Below, piece by piece: positions 1 to 5,096 of a DNA stretch of 7,637 nt. This DNA comes from an uncultured Actinomycetes bacterium. GTDB taxonomy: Bacteria; Actinomycetota; Actinomycetes; Nanopelagicales; Nanopelagicaceae. Location of the stretch: NCBI GenBank assembly GCA_903832395.1, contig CAILBF010000037.1:1-7637 (forward strand), given 5' to 3'. The translations under genes and the position numbers were made by a program. The notes under the pieces are model-generated. The model made no database searches, was not told the origin of the DNA, and saw only the letters and a program-made list of their open reading frames with translations. Every line of letters starts with the position of its first letter. The stretch's first letter is position 1.

Positions 1-356
1 ATCCCCATGCCCTTCATTCTTGGAAAATCATGTTGAAAGGTGACGGTTGTCCCTGAGCCTTCTGATTGCAGCGTAAAGGTATTTGTGAAGTAACCATTTT
101 CGTCGTGGGATTTAAATACGATCTTTTTATTGGGAACCACCTCGGTGATTGTGACTTCATTTTTATGGTCCTTTTCTGCAGGCGGAACGAATCCGACCGA
201 GCTATACGTACTGCCAACAGCACCGATTACGCCTGAAGTTAATTTTGCCTCATAGGGTTTTGGTGACCATTGCGAGTGCTTTGTAATATCAGCGATCCAA
301 GGCCAGACGGCATCGGCTGGGGCGTTAATAAATTGAGAAACTAAGAGTTGAGTCAT
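1..356 (-). CDS. SRPBCC-family protein, N-terminal part (3' end outside window)
   Basis: A frame opens at an ATG at 354-356 and stays open for 118 codons to the window edge, so the C-terminus is missing. The product begins MTQLLVSQFINAPADAVWPW and continues with a WIADITKHSQWSP segment. A beta-strand opening, then 'INAPADAVWPWIADI', then a Trp-Ser-Pro turn is the classic N-terminus of SRPBCC (START/Bet v1, 'polyketide cyclase/dehydrase') folds, which enclose a hydrophobic ligand cavity. Later stretches (EVTITEVVPNKKIVFKS, then NTFTLQSEGSGTVTFQHDF) fit the antiparallel strands of that fold. No signal peptide is visible, so it is probably cytosolic. The start is supported by GAAGGAAG five bases upstream of the ATG on the minus strand. 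The ligand cannot be deduced; these proteins range from lipid or aromatic binders to enzymes. It lies 300 bases from its upstream neighbour and so probably has its own promoter. Confidence 0.85.
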   Translation of the reverse strand, partial: MTQLLVSQFINAPADAVWPWIADITKHSQWSPKPYEAKLTSGVIGAVGSTYSSVGFVPPAEKDHKNEVTITEVVPNKKIVFKSHDENGYFTNTFTLQSEGSGTTVTFQHDFPRMKGMG

Positions 357-656
357 TAGAACTTCCTTCACTGTTAGAAGACGATGAATGTACTGGTCGT
401 CTTTACTTTCGGTAAAGGGGTAGTAGTTAAGCAATTAGAAAATCGATGTCACATTAATCCAACGATTAACGCAAACTCAAATTAACCTCTTAATAACCTC
501 ACGGCGATTGAGCGTTTAAGCTGTAAGTCAAGCAGAGATATTTCCAAACCTTGGATTTCTTCAAACCTTGATTACCGGATTGGTTTATCAATATTCATAC
601 CTTTGGTTTTATCTTCTTTTCCCCGAGTTGATTTCGAACAATTAATTACAAAGGTT
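357..656. other. AT-rich intergenic gap, no gene supported
   Basis: These 300 bases separate the stop of the exported metallopeptidase gene (TAA at 659-657) from the start of the SRPBCC gene. I see no credible gene. The only notable frame is a 33-codon plus-strand one at 384-485, without a convincing ribosome binding site. The gap should hold the 3' end signal of the upstream gene and the promoter of the downstream one, but no hairpin with a U-tract and no convincing -35/-10 pair stands out. It contains a near-identical direct repeat, CAAACCTTGGATT at 545-557 and CAAACCTTGATT at 562-573, and two small overlapping hairpins next to the SRPBCC start, listed separately. Confidence 0.7.
378..417 (-). 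promoter_or_regulatory. Two overlapping small hairpins in the SRPBCC leader
   Basis: Read on the minus strand, CTTTAC (417-412) and GTAAAG (406-401) form a perfect 6-bp stem around a 5-base loop. Immediately after, AAGACGA (403-397) and TCGTCTT (384-378) form a perfect 7-bp stem around a 12-base loop. The stems share positions 401-403, so they cannot both form fully. They end about 10 bases before the GAAGGAAG ribosome binding site. Neither has a U-tract, so a simple intrinsic terminator is unlikely. A regulatory role is only a possibility; short AT-rich stems like these also arise by chance. Confidence 0.25.
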
Positions 657-1946
657 TTAGGAAATTGGAATTCCTAAAGCTGGCCGAATTTCTTCAAACA
701 TATAGTAGAAATCCTTCAGATTTATGCCAGTTGCATCTTGAAAAGCTACGGAAAATATTTTTCCTTTCGCCATCTCTAGCCAAATATTCATATAGTTATT
801 AAAACCTGCGAGATAAATGAGAAATTCACATGCTATAGGACCAAGTGTATAGTTGCGCTGATTGTTAGTTGCAAGTTTCTCTAACGAAGCCTTTGGTTCA
901 TTTTCCTTTGATAGACCATTATCCATTGTAGAAAATGGCCAATGATCAGAATTCAGCTCACCTAAAGCATCAAGTACTAAAGGAGACATAAGTGTTGCGC
1001 CTCCTTCTCTAAACCAACCAGGAATATCAAGTGGAGTTTTGTAATTGGTTTGACTAATAATTTGGTATTGGACTAAATGGAATATTTCGTGGGCAGCCAA
1101 AAATCCGGGAGTTCCTCTTTCTAGATTACTTTGTTTAGAGCCCGAGTAGTTCAAATATAATGCGCCAATATCTGCGCTCGCCCAACCTGAGGCGTAGTCC
1201 ATCGCTAAGTTTGCACGGCTAGCCGCGGAATTTAGTGAACACCCTCCGTCTATATGAATCTTCTGGAGCCAAGCCCAATCATTGAATATAACGATCGAGA
1301 TTGGCGTTTTGTATTCTGCCGGAAATAGGAAAGCTTCAAGTTGTAAAACTTTAGTGAGGGCATCTTCCGCTTTTATAAGATTCACATTGGTTAATAGTGC
1401 AGGGTCGATATAGAAATCAATAGCCGGCATTTTCTTCAATGCTCCAACAGAAATATTTGCAAAAGAAGATTTGACCGAAGTATGAATAGTGTCAAAATTG
1501 CTCGGTTCAATGACATTATATTTTTCCCATAAAGTGCTATAAATTCCACTGCCGATTAGTCCGCCATTTCCTGCAATTCCATTTCCTATATTTCCAAGTT
1601 TTGCAAGATCACACAATTTTTTTCCAGATACTGCTGGAATTTTGGACTCTGTTGGAGATGTACTTGCACTTGGAGTCGGAGTTGGGCTAGGTGTTGGGCT
1701 AGGTGTTGGGCTAGGTGTTGGGCTAGGTGTTGGGCTAGGTGTGGCTTTAGCAACTACTACCTTGACGCCCTTGCCCCACACAAGTTTCTTTCCAGATTTA
1801 TTACAGGTGTACTTATAGCCAGCAGCTGTTGTAGTGGAGTTAAGTTTGGCGCAGGTAGCGCCCGTTTTAACAGATGAGAATGCCGGAGAAATCGATGGAA
1901 CAAGCAATCCAATGATCACTGCACAACTTAAGAAAACCCGCTTCAC
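657..1946 (-). CDS. Probable exported zinc metallopeptidase (HExxH, gluzincin-like) with Cys-pair domain and PSPT linker
   Basis: The 429-residue product starts at GTG 1944-1946. Residues 1-24 are a Sec signal peptide: basic MKR, a hydrophobic stretch to about 16, and a likely cut after AFS or AFSS. C8 lies inside the hydrophobic part without a lipobox, so it is probably not a lipoprotein. Residues 27-60 form a small module with C32 and C48, a GYKYTC segment and a Lys-rich end (SGKKLVWGKG). Residues 69-98 are a Pro/Ser/Thr linker. The C-terminal domain, from about 110, carries H286-E-I-F-H290 followed 24 residues later by W-F-R-E314-G-G-A. HExxH plus a downstream Glu in a 'WFxEGxA' context matches the zinc site of gluzincin (clan MA) peptidases, with E287 as general base. 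It was not assigned to a named family and the substrate is unknown. In-frame stop TAA of clpC lies 21 bases upstream, so no longer start exists except through readthrough. The gene is visibly poorer in GC than clpC. Confidence 0.8.
   Translation of the reverse strand: MKRVFLSCAVIIGLLVPSISPAFSSVKTGATCAKLNSTTTAAGYKYTCNKSGKKLVWGKGVKVVVAKATPSPTPSPTPSPTPSPTPSPTPTPSASTSPTESKIPAVSGKKLCDLAKLGNIGNGIAGNGGLIGSGIYSTLWEKYNVIEPSNFDTIHTSVKSSFANISVGALKKMPAIDFYIDPALLTNVNLIKAEDALTKVLQLEAFLFPAEYKTPISIVIFNDWAWLQKIHIDGGCSLNSAASRANLAMDYASGWASADIGALYLNYSGSKQSNLERGTPGFLAAHEIFHLVQYQIISQTNYKTPLDIPGWFREGGATLMSPLVLDALGELNSDHWPFSTMDNGLSKENEPKASLEKLATNNQRNYTLGPIACEFLIYLAGFNNYMNIWLEMAKGKIFSVAFQDATGINLKDFYYMFEEIRPALGIPIS
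1681..1740. repeat. Perfect 12-bp x 5 tandem repeat encoding the PSPT linker
   Basis: Five exact, contiguous copies of GTTGGGCTAGGT (plus-strand reading) fill 1681-1740. On the coding strand each copy adds four residues (Thr-Pro-Ser-Pro), giving the regular linker at about residues 69-89 of the exported metallopeptidase. The unit is a multiple of three, so gain or loss of copies by replication slippage would change linker length without breaking the frame. The lack of any silent difference between copies suggests recent expansion or ongoing homogenisation. Confidence 0.95.
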
Positions 1947-1948
1947 TA

Positions 1949-1965
1949 CCTCACTATATGCGAGG
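1949..1965 (-). promoter_or_regulatory. Hairpin covering the ribosome binding site between clpC and the metallopeptidase gene
   Basis: On the minus strand CCTCGC (1965-1960) can pair with GTGAGG (1954-1949) around the loop ATATA: six pairs, one of them G-U. The 3' arm contains GAGG, the only Shine-Dalgarno-like sequence before the GTG start, and only two bases separate it from that start. The hairpin lies between the clpC stop (1970-1968) and the next start (1946). No U-tract follows, so it does not look like a terminator. The likely effect is weak initiation unless ribosomes ending on clpC open the stem, that is, translational coupling; this is inferred. Confidence 0.4.
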
Positions 1966-1967
1966 AA

Positions 1968-4472
1968 TTAAGCTGTTGGTGCATCCTGCGCTAAATCTTC
2001 TGGACTATCAGGTGATTGAACCTTTGGGGCTCCCTTGAAAGTAAAGATTGCTTCTGCGCCTTCGCCCTCTGCATCTACAACAATGATTTCGCCGGCTTTA
2101 AGTTCACCGAACAAGATGCGCTCTGAAAGCGAATCTTCGATTTCACGTTGAATTGTTCGACGCAATGGACGTGCACCAAGTAGTGGATCGTAACCACGGG
2201 CGGCAAGTAAGTCCTTAGCTGCTGGAGTTAATTCGATTCCCATGTCCTTTGCCTGCAGGCGATCATCTAGATTCTTGATCATGAGATCAACAATCTGAAC
2301 AATCTGCTCTTTAGTCAACTGGTGGAAGACGATTACATCATCGATACGGTTAAGGAACTCGGGGCGGAAATGAGTTTTAAGTTCGTCATTTACTTTGCCC
2401 TTCATGCGCTCGTAATTTGTCTGCTCATCATCGCTGTTAGCAAAACCAAGACCAAGGCTCTTTGAAATATCGCGAGTACCGAGGTTTGTAGTCATGATGA
2501 TGACAGTGTTCTTAAAGTCAACGGTACGACCCTGTGAATCGGTAAGGCGACCATCTTCTAGAACTTGAAGGAGCGAGTTAAAGATATCTGGGTGTGCTTT
2601 TTCAATCTCATCGAATAGAACAACTGAGAATGGGCGACGGCGTACTTTTTCAGTGAGCTGTCCACCTTCGTCGTAACCGACGTAGCCTGGAGGTGCACCG
2701 AATAAACGCGATGCAGTGTGGCGCTCTGAGTACTCAGACATATCGAGCTGAATCAATGCATCTTGATCACCGAATAAGAATGATGCCAATGTGCGTGAGA
2801 GCTCAGTCTTACCAACACCTGATGGGCCGGCGAAGATAAATGATCCACCTGGACGGCGTGGATCCTTAAGACCTGCGCGCGTACGGCGAATCGCTTGTGA
2901 AAGTGCCTTGATTGCTTGATCCTGTCCGATGACACGGTTGTGAAGCTCATCTTCCATGCGCAATAGGCGGGCAGTCTCTTCTTCAGTTAACTTAAAGACT
3001 GGGATACCAGTTGAGATAGATAGAACCTGAGCGATGAGTTCTTCATCAACTTCAGTGACCTTATCTAAATCAGTCGCTTTCCAATTCTTCTCTGCCTCAT
3101 GCTTTTCAGCGATTAAGGTTTTTTCCTTATCGCGAAGGGATGCGGCCTTTTCAAAGTCCTGGCCATCAATGGCCGACTCTTTTTCCTTGCGGGCATCGGC
3201 GATTTTGTCATCGAATGCGCGAAGCTCAGCAGGCGCGGTCATGCGCTTAATGCGAAGACGTGAGCCTGCCTCATCGATTAAATCAATCGCCTTATCTGGC
3301 AAGAAACGATCAGAAACGTAGCGATCTGCAAGGTTTGCAGCTGCCGCTAATGCGCCATCGGTAATAGATACACGGTGATGTGTTTCGTAGCGATCGCGAA
3401 GACCCTTCAAGATTTCAATTGTGTGCGCAACTGATGGCTCTTTAACTTGAATTGGTTGGAAGCGGCGCTCAAGGGCTGCATCCTTTTCAACGTGCTTGCG
3501 ATACTCATCAAGGGTGGTTGCACCGATTGTCTGGAGCTCGCCACGGGCCAGCATTGGCTTCAAGATGCTAGCTGCATCGATTGCACCTTCTGCTGCACCT
3601 GCACCGACGAGAGTATGAATCTCATCGATAAAGAGAATGATGTCACCGCGAGTTTTAATCTCTTTGAGAACTTTCTTCAAGCGTTCTTCGAAATCTCCAC
3701 GGTAGCGACTACCGGCAACAAGTGCACCTAAATCAAGTGAGTACAACTGCTTATCTTTCAAAGTCTCTGGAACATCGTTCTTGTAAATTGCTTGGGCTAG
3801 ACCTTCGACGACTGCAGTCTTACCAACGCCTGGTTCGCCAATTAAAACTGGGTTATTTTTAGTACGGCGCGATAGAACTTGCATAACGCGTTCGATTTCA
3901 TTTTCGCGACCAATTACTGGATCGAGCTTTCCTTCACGGGCAGCTTGAGTGAGGTTACGACCGAATTGATCGAGAACTAATGATGTTGATGGTGTGCCCT
4001 CTGCAGGTCCACCTTGAGCAACGGCCTCTTTACCTTGGTAACCAGAGAGGAGTTGAATTACTTGCTGACGTACGCGATTCAAATCGGCGCCAAGTTTTAC
4101 AAGTACTTGTGCCGCAACGCCTTCGCCTTCGCGGATAAGGCCGAGCAAAATATGTTCAGTGCCAATGTAGTTGTGGCCAAGCTGTAGTGCTTCGCGTAAT
4201 GAAAGCTCTAGAACTTTTTTAGCGCGTGGAGTAAATGGAATGTGACCACTAGGTGCTTGCTGACCTTGTCCGATGATCTCTTCAACCTGTGCGCGAACAC
4301 CTTCAAGGGAGATACCGAGGGATTCGAGTGCCTTAGCGGCAACGCCTTCGCCTTCATGGATGAGCCCAAGCAGAATGTGCTCGGTACCGATGTAGTTGTG
4401 ATTGAGCATGCGGGCCTCTTCTTGGGCCAGCACAACCACACGACGGGCTCGGTCTGTAAAGCGCTCAAACAT
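1968..4472 (-). CDS. clpC: ATP-dependent Clp protease ATP-binding subunit ClpC
   Basis: This 834-residue Hsp100/AAA+ hexameric unfoldase threads substrates into the ClpP peptidase in the cytosol. Residues 1 to about 146 hold two Clp_N repeats, each with HNYIGTEHILLGLI (25-38 and 100-113). The first AAA+ ring has Walker A GEPGVGKT (212-219) and Walker B ILFIDE (279-284). A UVR-like coiled segment at about 421-459 separates the rings and marks ClpC rather than ClpB. The second ring has Walker A GPSGVGKT (549-556), pore loop GYVG (596-599), Walker B VVLFDE (617-622), the LGF tripeptide (675-677) that docks on ClpP, and sensor 2 GARPLRR (766-772). All key residues are intact and the length is close to M. 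tuberculosis ClpC1 (848). The start is ATG 4470-4472, giving the family N-terminus MFERFTDRARRVV, with AAGGAG seven bases upstream. The frame also extends 26 codons further to 4550, but that extension is not conserved-looking and spans the ribosome binding site. Confidence 0.98.
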   Translation of the reverse strand: MFERFTDRARRVVVLAQEEARMLNHNYIGTEHILLGLIHEGEGVAAKALESLGISLEGVRAQVEEIIGQGQQAPSGHIPFTPRAKKVLELSLREALQLGHNYIGTEHILLGLIREGEGVAAQVLVKLGADLNRVRQQVIQLLSGYQGKEAVAQGGPAEGTPSTSLVLDQFGRNLTQAAREGKLDPVIGRENEIERVMQVLSRRTKNNPVLIGEPGVGKTAVVEGLAQAIYKNDVPETLKDKQLYSLDLGALVAGSRYRGDFEERLKKVLKEIKTRGDIILFIDEIHTLVGAGAAEGAIDAASILKPMLARGELQTIGATTLDEYRKHVEKDAALERRFQPIQVKEPSVAHTIEILKGLRDRYETHHRVSITDGALAAAANLADRYVSDRFLPDKAIDLIDEAGSRLRIKRMTAPAELRAFDDKIADARKEKESAIDGQDFEKAASLRDKEKTLIAEKHEAEKNWKATDLDKVTEVDEELIAQVLSISTGIPVFKLTEEETARLLRMEDELHNRVIGQDQAIKALSQAIRRTRAGLKDPRRPGGSFIFAGPSGVGKTELSRTLASFLFGDQDALIQLDMSEYSERHTASRLFGAPPGYVGYDEGGQLTEKVRRRPFSVVLFDEIEKAHPDIFNSLLQVLEDGRLTDSQGRTVDFKNTVIIMTTNLGTRDISKSLGLGFANSDDEQTNYERMKGKVNDELKTHFRPEFLNRIDDVIVFHQLTKEQIVQIVDLMIKNLDDRLQAKDMGIELTPAAKDLLAARGYDPLLGARPLRRTIQREIEDSLSERILFGELKAGEIIVVDAEGEGAEAIFTFKGAPKVQSPDSPEDLAQDAPTA
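4114..4400. repeat. Internal duplication within clpC (two Clp_N repeats)
   Basis: Two copies of one DNA segment start at 4114 and 4339, exactly 225 bases (75 codons) apart. They share the identical 17-mer GCAACGCCTTCGCCTTC (4114-4130 and 4339-4355) and diverge moderately afterwards, up to the shared ATGTAGTTGTG near 4165 and 4391. They encode the paired Clp_N repeats. This is the family's ancient protein repeat with locally preserved DNA identity, not a mobile or recent element. Confidence 0.8.
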
Positions 4473-4487
4473 TGGCGTACTCCTTCT
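4473..4487 (-). promoter_or_regulatory. clpC ribosome binding site
   Basis: The minus strand reads AAGAAGGAGTACGCCA immediately before ATG 4472. AAGGAG sits seven bases from the start codon, an ideal spacing, and it decides the start of clpC at MFERF rather than at the upstream ATGs of the same frame. Confidence 0.9.
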
Positions 4488-4501
4488 TATTCGATTCATT
4501 A

Positions 4502-4533
4502 AGCCTAATACCTCTGGCCGCGCGGCCGCGAGG
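4502..4533 (-). promoter_or_regulatory. Candidate clpC promoter/operator with GC-rich palindrome
   Basis: Just upstream of clpC lies a GC-only palindromic core in otherwise mixed sequence: GGCCGCGCGGCC at 4516-4527 and the overlapping CGCGGCCGCG at 4521-4530 are both perfect palindromes, flanked by CCTC (4511-4514) and GAGG (4530-4533). On the minus strand TAGGCT (4507-4502) fits the actinobacterial -10 pattern TAnnnT, placing a start of transcription near 4495 with a leader of roughly 20-25 bases; no TTGACA-like -35 is present. The palindrome would then overlap the -35 region, where an activator or repressor could sit. ClgR is the known regulator of actinobacterial clp genes and binds a CGC-N5-GCG type site; here the spacer is four, so the match is imperfect. 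The whole assignment is inference. Confidence 0.35.
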
Positions 4534-4566
4534 TGGATAGGGCTCGACATTTACAACCCTAGGGGT

Positions 4567-4582
4567 GGGGCTTTTATGCCCC
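4567..4582. terminator. Terminator-like hairpin after argA, without U-tract
   Basis: GGGGC (4567-4571) and GCCCC (4578-4582) form a perfect 5-bp GC stem with a 6-base loop, starting 14 bases past the argA stop codon. No run of U follows on the minus strand; the next bases are ACCCCTAGGG. An alternative pairing of GTGGGGC (4565-4571) with GCCCAC (4588-4593), with one bulged G, competes with it. It may end or attenuate the panC-argA transcript before clpC, or act with a factor; evidence is weak. Confidence 0.35.
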
Positions 4583-4596
4583 GATTAGCCCACTAT

Positions 4597-5094
4597 CTAG
4601 GACAGAATCTTCAACATTCTGGTATTTCCCAGGGTATTTGGCTTGGCCGACTCTAAATCTAAGAATTCGGCGATACCCGCATCATAAGAGCGCAGAAGCT
4701 CGGCATAGACGGATTGATCTACGGGAGTGCCCTCGATTACTTCAAAACCGTGGCGGCCAAAGAAATCTGTTTGAAAAGTCAGGCAGAAAATTTTCTCTAC
4801 TCCAACTTCACGGGCGCGTTGAATAATCGCCTCAAGAATTTGGTGACCTATCCCCTGTTTGTGCAAACCCTCTTGAACGGCAACGGTTCGAACTTCGGCT
4901 AAATCTTCCCAAAGAATATGAAGTGCGCCGCAACCAACGAGAACGCCATCTTTCTCGGCGACAATAAACTCTTGGACGCTTTCATACAGCGTGACAGTTT
5001 CTTTTGAAAGCATTTGACCAGGGGCGGCATATGAATCTACAAGATTACGAATTGATTTAACGTCTTTAGTTTTAGCAGGTCGAATAACGATCAT
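4597..5094 (-). CDS. argA: Amino-acid N-acetyltransferase, GNAT type (N-acetylglutamate synthase)
   Basis: This 165-residue single-domain GNAT enzyme probably transfers acetyl from acetyl-CoA to the alpha-amino group of glutamate, the first step of arginine synthesis, in the cytosol. It closely resembles the short actinobacterial NAGS (Rv2747 of M. tuberculosis, about 174 residues) as I remember it: IRPAKTKDV at the N-terminus, TLYESVQEFIVAE (35-47), VGCGALHILWEDLAEVRTVAV (53-73), the acetyl-CoA loop around GIGHQIL (81-87), LTFQTDFFGRHGFEVIEGTPV (105-125) and the C-terminal KPNTLGNTRML (151-161). It is far shorter than the E. coli ArgA, which has an extra amino-acid-kinase domain. The ATG is two bases after the lysS stop, with GAGG ten bases upstream, so it is probably cotranscribed with and coupled to lysS. 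An acetyltransferase with another amino-acid substrate cannot be excluded. Confidence 0.88.
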   Translation of the reverse strand: MIVIRPAKTKDVKSIRNLVDSYAAPGQMLSKETVTLYESVQEFIVAEKDGVLVGCGALHILWEDLAEVRTVAVQEGLHKQGIGHQILEAIIQRAREVGVEKIFCLTFQTDFFGRHGFEVIEGTPVDQSVYAELLRSYDAGIAEFLDLESAKPNTLGNTRMLKILS

Positions 5095-5096
5095 TG

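Noticed and set aside
14..223. Minus-strand 69-codon frame near the left edge
   Set aside because: It overlaps the SRPBCC gene in another frame, whose product is clearly the recognisable one.
384..485. Plus-strand 33-codon frame in the intergenic gap (MNVLVVFTFGKGVVVK...)
   Set aside because: Only a GAAG three bases from the ATG as a possible ribosome site, no recognisable homology, and the length is within chance expectation.
545..573. Direct repeat CAAACCTTGGATT / CAAACCTTGATT as an operator or insertion footprint
   Set aside because: A single imperfect pair, 17 bases apart, with no flanking inverted repeats or promoter match; kept only as a note in the intergenic entry.
1681..1740. Tandem repeats as a CRISPR-like array
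   Set aside because: The 12-bp units are contiguous without spacers and encode a regular Pro/Ser/Thr linker.
1907..1946. Lipoprotein signal using the Cys at residue 8 of the metallopeptidase
   Set aside because: The Cys lies at the start of the hydrophobic stretch and has no L-x-A/G-C lipobox; a normal signal peptidase site follows later.
3034..3731. Plus-strand open frames of 94-95 codons opposite clpC
   Set aside because: They lie antisense to strongly conserved ClpC coding sequence, have no family-like motifs and are typical shadows.
4208..4502. Further open frames on both strands over the start of clpC
   Set aside because: They overlap the conserved Clp_N domain in other frames, and their low-complexity Ser/His/Leu-rich products look like shadows.
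4473..4550. 26-codon N-terminal extension of clpC from an ATG at 4550
   Set aside because: The extension contains the strong AAGGAG ribosome binding site of the MFERF start and the GC palindrome, and ClpC proteins normally begin at MFERFT.
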